From contig OZ020611.1 in NCBI GenBank assembly GCA_963971575.1, positions 222,510,260 through 222,574,259 on the forward strand: a stretch of 64,000 nucleotides of DNA, given 5' to 3'. The DNA is from Liopterus haemorrhoidalis. Taxonomy: Eukaryota; Arthropoda; Insecta; Coleoptera; Dytiscidae. This document shows, in pieces, positions 1 through 11,363 of the stretch; the stretch's first letter is position 1, and each line of letters begins with the position of its first letter. Made by a program: the position numbers and the translations under genes. The notes beneath the pieces were generated by a model. It was given only the letters and a program-made list of their open reading frames with translations, ran no database searches and had not been told where the DNA came from.

Positions 1-473
1 GTTTTTATACAATTGTCTCATATGTCATTCATGTCGAACATTTAATGCTTGCTAGTTGCATCCTGTTGGATAATTCTACTATATAAACTCTATAAAAATG
101 TTTTTTAGGTATTAAAATATCGTAAAGCTGATATGTCATGAAATTTGTTTGAGACTGTGTTAAATTGAATGTAATAAATTTGTTGCGTTTTAGAATAATT
201 ATTGTGATTATAGAATTCTGCTAAGAAGATATAAAATATATTTGCTACATTATGTCAACAGGAACATTAAAATGAAATATATATTTTGTTCTAAATAACT
301 TAAGACACACACTTAAATACAATCACAAGAGTACCTAATACCTATGTATATAGATTCAACTAAATAGCCTAGCATGCATGGGTGGATTTTTTAGCGGATC
401 AGGTCCGCGACGGAATTGGTCCATCGGATTCGATCCTTCGTTGCGCCCACTGACGTAAAAATTAAAATGCCTT
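1..473. other. Unclassified AT-rich DNA
   Basis: No gene or RNA recognised. A more GC-rich block at about 380-470 directly precedes the Harbinger remnant and may be its 5' terminal region, but I could not find a matching inverted repeat downstream. Confidence 0.4.
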
Positions 474-784
474 GTGTATGACGAAACAGTTCCGCTGGCG
501 CACCAGATTTTGTCGTTGGTGGAGCAAAAATACTCATACGTTCGTGGTCTTTCAAGCAGTCTTGGAATACCGGCAGATTTCCTACAGTCGGCCATTAAAA
601 CAAAAAACATAGCTATAGTCGTGGCAAGTTTTTGTACTATATACTCTAATGCCATTTCGAAAAGAAAACACCGAAAAGAGTGGGTATAAAACAGGATTGC
701 CAAAAGGGAGAATTTTGAGCACATGGCGTTACTACAAAAATTAAGAACGAAAGAGTCAAACGATTATAAAAACTATTTAAGATT
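474..784 (+). pseudogene. PIF/Harbinger (HARBI1/ALP1-like) transposase N-terminal remnant
   Basis: The open frame from the ATG at 474 to the TAA at 687-689 continues in the same frame past this stop to about 784. The region around the stop reads KRKHRKEWV, stop, NRIAKREN, then LQKLRTKESNDYKNYLR. This is the arrangement seen at the N-terminus of HARBI1-type nucleases: a basic KR-x-WV-x-x-W/I-x-x-R segment, then a gap, then an L-R-x-x-D-x-x-x-YxN/KxLRM segment just before the helix leading to the catalytic domain. A second stop follows and no DDE residues were found downstream. The first ~60 residues are not recognised. I infer a dead N-terminal fragment; it does not pair with the Harbinger C-terminal relic near 20.2 kb, which is on the other strand. 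Confidence 0.6.
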
Positions 785-1462
785 GTTGAGAGTATTTTCC
801 TGAGAGAATCGAACTGTTTTATGTGTGAAGTCTTGCACCTTATTTTAATATGTTTTATTATATTCTGCGATATTCGATAGTAATTGGCTCCTTTACAGCC
901 CGTTTCCATCACTTTGCGTCTCTTCCATTTTTAGAACAGGTTTTAATAAATAAATAAATAAATAAATACTCTTGTCATTTAGATGGGTTGTATTAGCATA
1001 TAACCATCGTCGCTGAACGCCAAAAATTTAACTATTAGGTGTGTGAATTAATTCGGTCCGTTTTTTTCTTCCAGAAAAGACTTTATTGTGAAAAAACATG
1101 AAAAAATACACTATACAAAGTATTTTCTATCGCTTGCTATTATTTTTCCCATATGTCTGGCAGTTGTTGTATTCCGTGAGGGAAAAACGACTCGTCGTTC
1201 GAAGCGTTCCATTCATTGAGCCATTTCTCTATTTTTTCATAATTGTTTAAGTGCTGACCCGAAAGCCCGTGTGCCATCAATCTGAACAATTGATAATCTG
1301 ATGGAGCAATGTCTGGTGGATACGGCGGGTGAGGTAAAACGTTCCAGCCAAGTGCTTCCAAGGTGGCCTTCACAATCTTTCCAACATGTGGTCTAGCATT
1401 ATATGCTGGAGGATACACGACAAAGTGATCCTCCAGCATATAATTACTACATACTCTTTGTA

Positions 1463-2035
1463 ACGGGTGTTTTTTTTAGAGGTATAGAACTTTAAATTGC
1501 AATAAAACAACGATGGATTATTCGATTGACATGAATTTTTTTTTATTCGAAAGATAATCTTGTGGCATTACATTAAATCATACCAACAAGACGGCGCAAC
1601 ATGTCACACAGCTCGTCGAGTCGAACCACAATCGATTTATTGAAAGACACGTTTGGTGACCGCCTAATTTCACGTTTTGGACCTGTGAATTGGCCTCCAA
1701 GATCTTGTGATTTAACACCGCTGGACTACTTTCTGTGGGGCTATGTAAAGTCATTGGTCTATGCGGATAAGCCACAAACGCTTGACCATTTGGAAGACAA
1801 CATTCGCCGTGTTATTGCCGATATACGGCCACAAATGTTGGAAAAAGTCATCGAAAATTGGACGTCCAGATTGGACTACATCCGAGCCAGCCGTGGCGGT
1901 CATATGCCAGAAATCATATTTAAAATGTAATGCCACAAGATTATCTTTCGAATAAAAAAAAATTCATGTCAATCGAATAATCCATCGTTGTTTTATTGCA
2001 ATTTAAAGTTCTATACATCTAAAAAAAACACCCAT
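1463..2035 (+). mobile_element. Non-autonomous DD41D-type Tc1/mariner element with ~110-bp inverted repeats
   Basis: The two ends are long inverted repeats: 1463-1575 (GGGTGTTTTTTTTAGAGGTA onward) matches the complement of 1926-2035 with few differences. Both ends are bordered by TA (1461-1462 and 2036-2037), the target duplication of this superfamily. The element sits inside the mariner transposase at 1140-2701, so it is the younger insertion. Only the 3' third of its own transposase is left between the repeats. Confidence 0.85.
1590..1930 (+). pseudogene. DD41D Tc1/mariner transposase C-terminal fragment
   Basis: Starting near 1590 the frame reads QDGATCHTAR, the block around the second catalytic Asp. 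A frameshift near 1612-1620 leads to TIDLLKDTFGDRLISRFG, then NWPPRSCDLTPLDYFLWGYV, which contains the third catalytic Asp. About 41 residues separate the two Asp, as in the DD41D group. It ends with WTSRLDYIRASRGGHMPEIIF and the stop at 1928-1930. The HTH region and the first Asp are missing, so this is an internally deleted copy. Confidence 0.82.
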
Positions 2036-2839
2036 TATATTCTGGCCGCTTATTCTTCAATGCGTTGCTTTGACGGAGCAATTGTTGGTAAAGTTCGGCA
2101 GTGATGGTTTAGCTATGCTTTAATAGCTCATGATACACTACATGCTTCTGGTCCCAGCATATACAGAGCATTACTTTCTTGCCGTGAATATTCCGCTTTG
2201 GTCTCGATGTGGTTAGTTTTCCTGCGTCGCAAATGGATTTCCTTCGTTTGGAATCATCGAAATATATCCACTTTTTGTCTCCAGTCACAATACGATGCGA
2301 AAAACCTTTTTTTTTTGCATGGCCTTTTCTTTCAGTTCGTACGGCACCCATCTTCCTTCTTTCTTCTTTCCCATGGCTGCCAAATGCACAGAAATTTTTG
2401 AACGATCAACATTAAATAATTGCGCGAGCTCATGTTGCGATTGACACGGATGTTTATCGATTAACGCCTGCAATTCCTTGTCCTCAAATTTCTTCGGCTG
2501 ACCTGGACGAGGTTTGTCATCGACACTGAAATCATCATTTTTGAAATGTCTAAACCATTCTCTACATGATTTATCGGTGGGAGCACTTTCACCATAAGCT
2601 TCTACGAGCATTCGATGAGCTTCAGCGGCTGATTTCTTCAAATGAAAATAGAAAATAAGAACTTCCCGGAAATTATGCTTTTTTGGCTCGAATTTCGACA
2701 TTTTCGAATCAGATAAACACGATGTTATTGTTACAAACCCAAACGTTTATCAACTTAATATTATTGCAATATGTCAACACTGAAACATAAAGCCGGTTGC
2801 CGTTTTTTTTTTTTTTTGCACCTTTGGTGGCAATTTTTT

Positions 2840-3446
2840 TTGGCGTGTTAGAATAGAGATTTTAAAAATCTACTTTCTATCCCTTAATTTCTTAAGAGCT
2901 TTCTTCTAATACCACACAATAAGTTTTTAAAAAAATAATTGTTTTTCAACAACACAAAAAATTCGATATATTTCGATATACTAATCTCATCCAAAATTCC
3001 TGTTCCGTTTCCCATCAACGTAAATTACTGAGAATTTTTTTAGATTTTTAGATTAACTCCTCCGTGAAATTGGAAGGGGGACAAAAATTTTATGATATAT
3101 TTTGGCGAAATTTCATAAAAAAAAATATATATAGAATTTCCAAAAATAAAAATTGCTAGTTCATCCACGCATCAAGAGGTTTTGTTTGATACCCTACACA
3201 AAATTAAAAAAATATATATTGTTTTAGTTTGGTTCAATACATATTTATGTACATTTTTCTCCGCGGTGTGTTTTTTTTTTTTTACTCGGTAATTTTCTTA
3301 TATATGATTCAAAGAGTTGTTCAAGCGAACCAAATTTCAACTTTCTAGGTCCAGGCGTTTAACCACAATTTTAGTGTATAGGCAGACTGACAGATACATG
3401 AGTGACTTTATAGGGGTTTCTGGTCATACCAACAAAATCCTATAAA
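2840..3446 (+). repeat. HINE-A repeat copy, 5'-truncated
   Basis: Shares with the copies at 43.6, 44.7 and 53.4 kb the internal blocks around 2990 (ATCTCATCCAAAATTCCTG), 3060 (CTCCTCCGTGAAATTGG) and 3320-3375 (CAAATTTCAACTTTCTAGG). It ends at about 3400-3446 with the family 3' terminus (GGGGTTTCTGGTCATACCAA, then AAAATCCTATAAA). The head and the GACA microsatellite are lacking apart from a short CAGACTGACAGATAC at 3382-3396. See findings for the family structure. Confidence 0.6.
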
Positions 3447-4355
3447 CACCGTCATCATTGTGAGGTATTAGCATTCATGTTGTTAATAGCCAAACGTTCT
3501 TTACTCTCTGGTTGAACTTCATAATTACGAACCAAAACCAATTTATTATTTTATCTCAGTTCTGTGAATATTTAGAAATAAGCGCTAAGTTTATCATAAT
3601 TTTAATCCACCTAATGTCATACACCTGATACCACAAGATACAGATTGCATTCTCAATTCAAGTTGCAACTTGTATTCTATGATATATGCAAGAATGTCCA
3701 GTTACCGAATCACTGGCATCCAGAAAGATAGATTATATGAAGGTGTATCCTGGCTGGCCAGTTGTTGTGTGGTGACTTTGATATATGCGAGGACCGTCGT
3801 AATTTATCCGACTAACTGTGGGTGGTAATGTTACCACACGTCCCCTGGCCTCGATATTCGGATTAATTAATATGTTGAGAACATTGGTTCACCAATGCAC
3901 CTGATCGCTATATTGGATTCTCGCGGGGAATGCGCATTTTAGTATATTCCTTCACGGATATCTAATAGGGATTTGTGGCCACAGGATGTGATGTATGTGA
4001 AAGACGTGGATATAGGATGAAGAAAAGGATATAGTGCGGAAATATGTGATAAATATGTCCGAAAGGAAAAGGTGCGAGAATAAGAAATAATGTGTTGAGT
4101 TATCGACTCGTACTTCATCACTTTCGAGTAGAGAATCTTGTTCAGAGATATATGATATTACTAACGTTGCTGACAATTTATAACCTACAGATTACCAAAG
4201 TTTATTTATGATATTTGCTATTAAAAATTACAGTATTTATTTATTTACTAGGTTATCACCCGTCAACAATGACGGATTTATAATATAAAAATTTCAATTG
4301 TTTGTATATATATTTGTTTTTATTTTTTAACGTATCGCGATCTTAATTTCATCGC
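3447..4355. other. Unclassified sequence
   Basis: Moderately AT-rich DNA. The 3690-4000 part has higher GC and looks like old coding or repeat sequence, but no frame is open or recognisable on either strand. Confidence 0.4.
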
Positions 4356-4480
4356 CGGTCAGCGAATCATGGGACAGGATATCACTCGATAGCCAATCAA
4401 GGGAGAGAATGTCACCTGTTAGTCAATTCAGAGACAGGGTGTCCCCAGTTAGCCAATCACGAGAACCTTAGGAAAATTTG
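4356..4480. repeat. ~33-bp minisatellite, about 3.5 units
   Basis: Imperfect tandem units around the core TTAGCCAATCA, each followed by a G/A-rich segment with GACAGG and TGTCACC-like words. Examples start at 4354, 4388, 4420 and 4453. A single further partial unit with CCAATCACGAGAATCTTAGG occurs at 4596-4620, separated by unrelated sequence, suggesting a longer, partly erased array. Confidence 0.6.
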
Positions 4481-4620
4481 ATGTCATAATTTTACCCACA
4501 GTACATACAGACACTTGTTGATTATATATGTCAGATTCTTAGAAAATAAATCTGCAAAATATTGTTAATAGCGATCAAGGGATATAGAATTGTCTGCCAA
4601 TCACGAGAATCTTAGGAAAA

Positions 4621-5796
4621 TTTGTCATAATGTTAAGTGGGTTTTACACGATTCAATTTGTTGATCAATTAATTGAAAAAGTTGGCCTTCAATTAATTGA
4701 TATGTGTAAAGTGTAAAAATTTCATCAATTAATTGATCAATTATAATATATTTTTCAAAATGTAGAGATTGTTTTTATCTAAAAAAATTTCTTAGCGAAG
4801 TAGTATAGTTTTTTCGATATTCCCAGAACAAAGTAAACTGATGATAGGTGGTTTCTGTAATTAACGGTTCATTTCTGGTTGCAGTTTCATTAGAAATTTC
4901 CACGAATCGCCATGGCCTGGGTGTATGAAAGGGGTACCACGAAATTCGTTGAATAAATATAGATATAATATGAAGAAATGAGAACAGGCTGCCTTGAATT
5001 CCGTAATTTTTATACTAGGGTGCGATCAGCTAATAAAGTTTGAAAATTACTGAAATAACAAAATCGAAAAAGGTGGCAAGCTCGTTTATATGTAGTCACA
5101 ATCAAACATTATTAATTACGATTATTTGTGTAAACGTAATCCACAAGTAGTGATTATTTCACAGCTCTGCTATATAGTTATAAACGATTTAAAGAACTAT
5201 TTGTAATGAAAGTATTAATTGAAAATCTTCTACACAACATTTATAGTGATTTCATGAGTAATTAACTAAAACAATGGTGGCGCCACTATCGATAATTATG
5301 TGAACTAACATCAGGAATTCAAGTGTAAAATCTAAAATTGGAGAACGGATTATTGAGACAAGCATGGCAAATCAATTTGTTACTGTTTGTTATCCGTAAT
5401 AAAAGATTTATACAAGGAGGATCGACTAATGAGTTTTGGCGAGCGAATTATGTGGAGGAAGAGAAATAATTACATGTTTCAAATAAGTGTTCATATTTAC
5501 GTGACAAAAATGTTAGAAATTTACTTAATTAGATTGTGGAATTTGTAATACGGGAATTCCTAAATTAATAATTTTGATTATTTCCTTGATACATTTTGTA
5601 CCAATGATATTTCATCAAATTTCAACCAAGGGCAACAATTTTATACTGAATAAACGCAGGCTAGCATTTGCTAAAAAATGACAGCGATTAAACTACATCT
5701 AGCTTTTAAATACGCATAATTTATTAAATTTACTCTTAATTGCACTAGAATCAAAATAAAACATATTACAAATTCAAGAATTATTCACATTCGTGT
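4621..5796. other. Unclassified sequence with a palindromic ATTGATCAATTAATTGA block
   Basis: At 4630-4745 the word TTGATCAATTAATTGA and its complement recur several times around GTTTTACACG, like the subterminal repeats of a MITE, but no complete inverted-repeat pair was found. The rest (4750-5796) is AT-rich without recognisable genes. Confidence 0.4.
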
Positions 5797-6102
5797 GTGG
5801 TGGTATATTTCGCGAATATACGGCGTGGACTTGTTAAATCGATCGTGGCTGTGTTTCCAAACTCTCCATTTCAGACCTGGTGTATTACGAATACTACAGC
5901 ATCTCAAAGGGCCCTTTGCTATGTGACGTTGCAACCACTAGGTAAGTACATCAACCGGTATATATCCAATACCATGTTCAAAAATCGCGTGAGATTGCGC
6001 CCAATAAAGTCCATTACCTTTATTTCGCGTTTTTTCAGCCAGATCATGGGTCCTGTCTTACGATCGTTGCCAACTTGCTCCTCAGAGCAAGAACCTAGTT
6101 AA
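5797..6102 (+). other. Open frame of unknown nature (101 codons)
   Basis: An uninterrupted frame of 101 codons in a locally GC-richer segment. The predicted chain (AVFPNSPFQTWCITNTTASQ in the middle) matches no family I know. A splice-donor-like GTAAGT is present at 5941-5946 and a pyrimidine-rich stretch ending in CAG precedes 6041, so this could be exonic, but there is no start-context, domain or partner exon to support it. It may equally be old repeat sequence. Treat as unassigned. Confidence 0.15.
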
Positions 6103-6198
6103 TGTCTCCGTCTGGGAACATAGCAGGGCTCCGCATTTAACACAAAGTATACAAAACAGTTGTAAGACCACCCATGTTGTGTGCATCAGAATTCTGAC

Positions 6199-6530
6199 CA
6201 TTAAAGAAGAAGGAAGAAAATAAACTTCATTCAACGCAAATGAAAATGCTTATTGGGTCGGAGGTGTGACGCAGTTAGATCGTATTATAAATGAGTATAG
6301 CCGCGGAACATTTAAAGTAACAGCCATTCCAGAGAAAAGATGTAGACCCTGGTAAGAAAAGCTCTCGACATAGAAGACCGTAAAGCAGGACCTATACGTC
6401 GAGAAGCAACATGGTTGACAACGATTCAGAAAGAACTAAAGACCTTAGATTTAGACGACACAGCAACCCAGACAGAAACATGTGTAAGCTTCGAGTTAGG
6501 AAAGCAGACCCCAAATAACATGGAAAAATG
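6199..6530 (+). pseudogene. RTE-type LINE reverse-transcriptase ORF, C-terminal remnant
   Basis: Fragments in shifting frames read LHSTQMKMLIGSEV, LDRIINEYSRGTFKVTAIPEK, then RREATWLTTIQKELKTLDLD and TATQDRN-CKLRVRKADP. These correspond to the region after the reverse transcriptase in RTE and related LINEs, where a 'GRPK-W-x-D' block and a final 'A-x-DR-x-x-WR-x-x-x-x-xADP' block are typical. Several frameshifts and a stop (about 6353) show it is dead. No upstream reverse-transcriptase motifs were found in the preceding 400 bases, so it is a 5'-truncated insertion. Confidence 0.65.
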
Positions 6531-6728
6531 CTAGGAAGAAGAAGAGATCTAAAACAACTAAAGATCCAACACTTGAAAGCTCTGGAAGATCATGTAGTTG
6601 ATCTTAAAGTGCTTGGAGGCGAGTTCTTGAGGAGGCTTAACCCGAACTGGTATTATAGAAGCCATAACTGAACTGGGGCTAGAGAAGCCATAAGATGAAG
6701 AGTTCCTCTTAAATCAAAGAAACTGATA

Positions 6729-7427
6729 CAGTAGGATCTCATTTAGAACTTAGGATGCGTTCCTGCACCACAATAGGCTAAATGAAACAGCGTTAAACGA
6801 GGTCATTTTAAGACATAGTAAATAGGAAAAGGGAAACAAGCGATCAAAAATAAACAAATTTTACTTTAATTTTACATAAACATAAACATATGCACACAGA
6901 AATATAAAGTTCATTTTGCTTACGATGATCCTGGTTCTTCTGAAATTTCCGATGTCATCTAGTGTCATTTGTCGCTTTCTTTTTCTCTCGTTAAGAATAT
7001 GTCCATAGCAAGAGATCATATCCAAACCGCCTCGTCTTGATTTTGCATTCCTTTCAAAATCTGTATCATTCGCTACAGTTTGATTTTGGTTATCGTTACA
7101 GAACTTTTACTAAGAAAATCTGTAGCAACTTCTTTGAGTTCTTCGTTTTCAGAATCACTATTTTCAAGTTTTACATGAATTCTTTGTTGGTCAGTTCGGG
7201 AATTCTCAATATTTTGCTCATCTACATCTCCTAGCCCTGCTGTATCTATTAGGTTGACAATTTGGCCAACGATAGACTCTTCTCGTTGAGAATCTTTGGA
7301 TATTTTAGATACGAATTATTTAACTAAGCCACGATAATTTGAATCACCGTAAGTTGAGCTTTTTTCTAGCAGACCGCGTTATATGGAATCAGCGTTAATC
7401 GTGGAAGCGCTAAACGAGGTCTTACTG
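6729..7427 (-). mobile_element. pogo/Tigger-like DNA transposon, internally deleted
   Basis: Terminal inverted repeats CAGTAGGATCTCATTTAG (6729) and, from the other end, CAGTAAGACCTCGTTTAG. Both are bordered by TA (6727-6728, 7428-7429). CAGTARGACCTCG-type ends with TA duplication are those of pogo/Tigger elements. The 699-bp body is too short for the full transposase. Minus-strand translation of 7310-6920 gives an acidic stretch with DTAGLGDVDEQNIEN and KLENSDSENEELKEV, compatible with the C-terminal tail of pogo-type transposases, but no DDE core is present. Confidence 0.7.
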
Positions 7428-8095
7428 TATCTTCAAAACCCTGAAATAGCACAATTCAAACTTAGTCTTGGTTTACTTGTATATTTATGATTATCTGAAA
7501 AATCAATATCGAAAATTTTCCTATTACATAATTCTTTAACATAATACATATGTGTGAAATTAAAATTAAATCCATTTTGTTTGAAGCTAATGCAATGTAG
7601 ATTGTTGTATATTTATACCATAGTGCATTTATTTTAATATGATTTCGGATTATAATCATTGCTCAGTGGCCTACTTTTGCATTTTAATGTAGTTATTAAA
7701 ATTATATTAAAATTGAAACGGGAAATTGCATTTTAAACTTTCATTTAATTTTAATATATTTTCCTCTATTTTACGTCAATCATACCAACTGAATTGTTGG
7801 AAGATTCATTTTTATTCAGTTGTAAGCTGTTACATAAACTTTAAACTTTAGGTTAATGTTATAAAAATTATAATTATACTTATAAAAGTCTCTAATTTTG
7901 TTTGACTAATTTTTAAAGAGTTTTATTTGTTTCATAAGGCCTGTAGATAAACAACGAGTAAAAAACAACATACAAAAATATATTATTTTAACTTGAGTTA
8001 GGGATACTTCGAGTTAAAACATTTAACTTTTTTTTAGCAACCGGTCATTAATTTTTTTTTTTTCCATTAAAATAATAGTAGGCGGAGACACGAGC
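7428..8095. other. Unclassified AT-rich DNA
   Basis: No gene, tandem array or inverted-repeat pair recognised. Confidence 0.4.
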
Positions 8096-8678
8096 GCTTA
8101 CACACATGAACACTCACCAAGCAAGTTGCATTATACAACGTAGTTTAGCCCGCATATAAACTTAATTCTTAACTGTTACATGTTTTTTATTATATTTTTT
8201 ATTTCAAAAGAAGACATATACTACCTTGGCCATAAATATAAAAAATCCATATCATAATTAGCTATAATTTAGCTATGAATTAAAAAAAATATTCTTTTTC
8301 AAAAACGCAAAGACTGCAATATATTCCAAAAATGTAATTTGATCCAAAATTCCTTTCGAACGATTCCGGTTCAGGGCAATGTACATACTTAGAATTTTAT
8401 CAGATTTTTAGTTTAATATCTTTGGGTTAAAGGGTGCGAGAAAGTAATTTGTTTAGTACGTTTTTTAGAAAAAAGGGGTGAAATAAAGAAATTTAAAAAA
8501 ACTAATTTGTATTCCTTAATGTACGTCTTAAGAGCTTGCTTTGATATAACAAAATAAATTTTAAAAAATAATAATTTTTAACGACAAAAAATTCGATGAT
8601 GGGTGACACAAGAAGAGGTTGCAATTGATACCCCACCAAAAATTTTGAAAAAATATTTAGTTCATTAAATATATATTT

Positions 8679-8716
<38 letters not shown>

Positions 8717-8881
8717 CGATGTGTTTTTTTAAATCTATCGTTTTCCTAAAAGTGGGTCGAAGATTTGTAGAAGCATGCCAAATTTCAATTTTCTATGTTC
8801 AGTCCTTTGTCTACGATTTTTACCGTACTTAAATGACGTTTTAAGGGTTTTTTGGTGGTCATACATACAAAACCCTAAAAA
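8096..8881 (+). repeat. HINE-A repeat copy, 5'-truncated
   Basis: Colinear with the 54.0-54.9 kb copy: CACATGAACACT, CTGTTACATGTTTTTTATTA, GCCATAATTAGC-like block, ATCCAAAATTCCT, and the TTTCAATTTTCTATGTTCAG block (8783). It ends in GGTCATACATACAAAACCCT and AAAAA at 8857-8881. The head with the 5' subterminal repeat is absent. A (TA)n run at 8682-8714 replaces the usual spacer. Confidence 0.65.
8682..8714. repeat. (TA)n microsatellite
   Basis: Perfect TA dinucleotide run of about 33 bases inside a HINE-A copy. Confidence 0.95.
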
Positions 8882-9755
8882 GGACCAATTTTTGAAGGAA
8901 AAGTAATACAATATTTTAGTATAATAATATACAGGCGATTCCATTCAAAAAGTATCAAATTCGATATATTTCCTAAAATTGTAACTTTTTTTATATTGGT
9001 TCATATAGTCTACTATAAAATAGTACATATTTCATTATTAATTGTAGCCATCGTTGCTGTGCGCCAACATTTTTAACTAACTAACTCATTATTTTATATC
9101 TCCGAACATATCATGGAAAATCTTGTTCCCTTTATATTGTTGTATATTACATACGTGTCTGGTTTGTGGCATTATATGAATATATTTGCTATTTTTATGC
9201 TGTAATAAATTCAGTGTTTTAATTGATTTTATCAGAGTTTATACGTACCACAAAGCTTCCAATATTTCAGTGTAATATCTCAACCAAACTTAATACGAGT
9301 CGTGAGAAATATTGGTAGTTAATGTCCCTGATAGACCAATTTGTCAAAAAAGCATTTAGTACTTAAACCTTGACATCGATTAATTTGTTACAGATCATTA
9401 ATAAGTAGAAATAGATGAGAGATTTACAGACTTCTTGACCCTAAATCTATTTATATATAATCTACGATAGTTTAATTTGTTACTAACGCTAACAAATACT
9501 TCAAAAAAATTTACACACCTCACATATTACGTTAAGTATAGCCAAAAGGTTTTCGCAAGTATTATTTTCACAACATATAAAGTATAATTCAGTCATCAAA
9601 AATTATGACCTTTTGTTATATTTTGGGTAAGTTTCACAATCCTGTGCGAAATAGATATCGGTTTAGATGCAGAGAAATTGTCGATTTATTTTTGTATGTC
9701 AACCAAATTCACTCGAAACTGTTGTCCAATTTAGCCCATTAACCACTCGTAAAGT
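8882..9755. other. Unclassified AT-rich DNA
   Basis: No recognisable coding sequence or repeat border. Confidence 0.4.
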
Positions 9756-10049
9756 CCATTCACGATAAGAATGAGATGACGTCACACTTGGTTAATTTAA
9801 TTGCCAACATCATAATGTAATTTAACCAACATGAAAACATTACTCAATTATTACATTTGATTACTACATGTTGGTACCACTTTTCTACGTTGCCACGTTT
9901 AAATAGCATTGTTCAGTCGTATTTCTGTTTGACATATGAAGGAGCGAGGTTAAAGTAGTTGTATATAACCTAACTTTTTTGATAAATATCAAATTGTCAA
10001 CAAACCAATTTTTGCAACTGTGACATCATTTCATTCTTATCGTAAATGC
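9756..10049. mobile_element. MITE with ~30-bp inverted repeats
   Basis: The left end at 9756-9784 (CATTCACGATAAGAATGAGA then TGACGTCAC) is repeated in inverse orientation at 10019-10049 (GTGACATCATTTCATTCTTA then TCGTAAATG) with about three mismatches. The 294-bp interior has no open frame. The target duplication is not evident, so the superfamily is open. Confidence 0.7.
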
Positions 10050-10108
10050 TCTTTTTTATTTATTTTTTTATTAATTTTTTTTTTTTATTAAATTCATAAT
10101 TGTTTATA

Positions 10109-11007
10109 TTAGGTGTACCGGAAAGTATTTCGTTTTTATTATTAGCGCAGTATGCGAACTAGTCACGACTTATTCGCTGAATACAACAGACGTCTTTTGC
10201 GTTTTGATTAAACTCTGTAATCTTGTACATCTTGTAAACTCTGTACCTAATTATTGTTTTCGTTTCATTTTAAACTCTTGCATTTTAAAATGGTGGAAGA
10301 ATTTTCATCAAAACATTTTTATGCTGTTTAATGTTGTATGAGTACCATAAAAAATGCTACAGTTGCTACATAAAACATTTGCGCTGTTTATGGTGATAAA
10401 CTAAGTGTACGCACATGTCAACAGTGGTTTAAAAAATTTAAATCAGGAAATTTATGCTTGGATGATGAACTTCGATCTGGAAGGCCCTATAAAGGAATAA
10501 TTTATTATGAGAGGTTAAAACCGGAGCAAAGTGTAAATTCTGATCTCTACTGTGAACAATTGGATCGACTGAATCAGAACTTGACTAGAAATCGGCCAGA
10601 AATTGTGAATAGAAGAGGAGTTATTCTTCAAGGCGACAATGCCTGACCTCATTCATCAAAAAAAGAACGTGAAAAAAAAATCCGAGCTTGATTGGGAGGT
10701 TCTAACACAACCACCCTACTCACCAGATATTTAACCCTCCAACTATCACTTATTTCGGTCAGTGGAACACTTTTTAAGAAACAAGACACTCAGAGATATG
10801 AACCATGTTAAAATGAGCCTTGAACAAAATTTTCCTTCAATAAATCAGGAATTTTATAAATCGGGAATATTTTCTCCTCCTGATAAATGGTAGTGTGTTA
10901 TAGATCACAATGGTAACTATTTTACTCAATAAAGTACATTTTTTTCTTTCGATTTGTTTCTATTTTAATAATACCAAATAAACGAAAAAACTTTCCGGTA
11001 CACCTAA
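10109..11007 (+). mobile_element. mariner element, internally deleted
   Basis: Ends are perfect or near-perfect inverted repeats TTAGGTGTACCGGAAAGT, each bordered by TA (10107-10108 and 11008-11009). The total is 899 bp against about 1.3 kb for intact mariners. The coding region inside is fused across a deletion (see next entry). Confidence 0.85.
10291..10892 (+). pseudogene. mariner transposase with internal deletion
   Basis: From an ATG at 10291 the frame reads MVEEFSSKHF, then a stop, then (frame 10378 on) ICAVYGDKLSVRTCQQWFKK and LDDELRSGRPYKG, the N-terminal HTH and GRP linker. The chain then jumps directly to GIIYYERLKPEQSVNSDLYC and RRGVILQGDNA, the region around the second catalytic Asp. 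The first catalytic Asp and its surroundings are lost. Beyond the stop at 10644-10646 the third-Asp block persists in degraded form, TQPPYSPDI, stop, PSNYHLFRS. Fusion points and stops prove inactivity. Confidence 0.8.
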
Positions 11008-11029
11008 TATTTATCTCGGAGGGAATCAA

Positions 11030-11059
11030 CCAGTTATATAAGCATGCTTATATAACTGG
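11030..11059. repeat. Perfect 30-bp palindrome
   Basis: CCAGTTATATAAGCA and its exact complement abut without spacer. It lies just outside the mariner end at 11007 and directly before a short HINE-A internal piece (AAATTTCAACTTTCTATG, 11063). Confidence 0.95.
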
Positions 11060-11363
11060 CTTAAATTTCAACTTTCTATGTTAAGTCGTATGGCTACAAT
11101 TTCTACCGTACATTACTATTTTGTTTTATGTTTTATTTCCACGGCTATCTGAATTTGGACGAAAATATATTTTATTTTCCAAATATCTAGTGTTACCGAC
11201 ATTCTATAGCATCAAATTTAGACATTTTAAAAATAAAAACTTTAAACAACTTTTTATTCTTGTATTTTTGCTGTAAAATGTACAGGAGAGCCAATTTTTG
11301 CACTTATCTAAAATCCCATGTTAAACTGCTATGTTTTGAATTTTGCTGCACACATGATATATA

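Larger units (their letters stand above)
1140..2701 (-). pseudogene. mariner transposase, frameshifted and interrupted
   Basis: The N-terminal 138 residues (from 2701) contain the paired helix-turn-helix of mariner transposases, including REWFRHFKNDDFSVDD and the GRPKK-like linker P-R-P-G-Q-P. Around 2285-2350 the frame shifts; the next frame carries HRIVTGDKKWIYFDD, the first catalytic Asp region, through WDQKHVVYHELL. The chain is then cut by the nested element, and resumes at 1439 with NARPHVGKIVKATLEALGW and HPPYPPDIAPSDYQLF, where the third catalytic Asp (APSD) is kept. The second catalytic Asp, normally HDNARPH, reads Y (AYNARPH). With a frameshift, an insertion and a lost catalytic residue the copy cannot be active. 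Confidence 0.88.
1035..2830 (-). mobile_element. mariner (DD34D) element, split by a nested insertion
   Basis: A minus-strand mariner element. The 3' end shows TA at 1033-1034 followed by TTAGGTGTGTGAATTA, a typical mariner inverted-repeat start. The opposite end near 2815-2830 has AAAGGTGCAAAAAA in the matching orientation, only weakly similar, so that border is approximate. Between them lie transposase fragments in order (N-terminus near 2701, C-terminus near 1140), separated by a 573-bp DD41D-type element at 1463-2035. Removing that insert gives roughly 1.2 kb, the usual mariner size. Confidence 0.75.
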
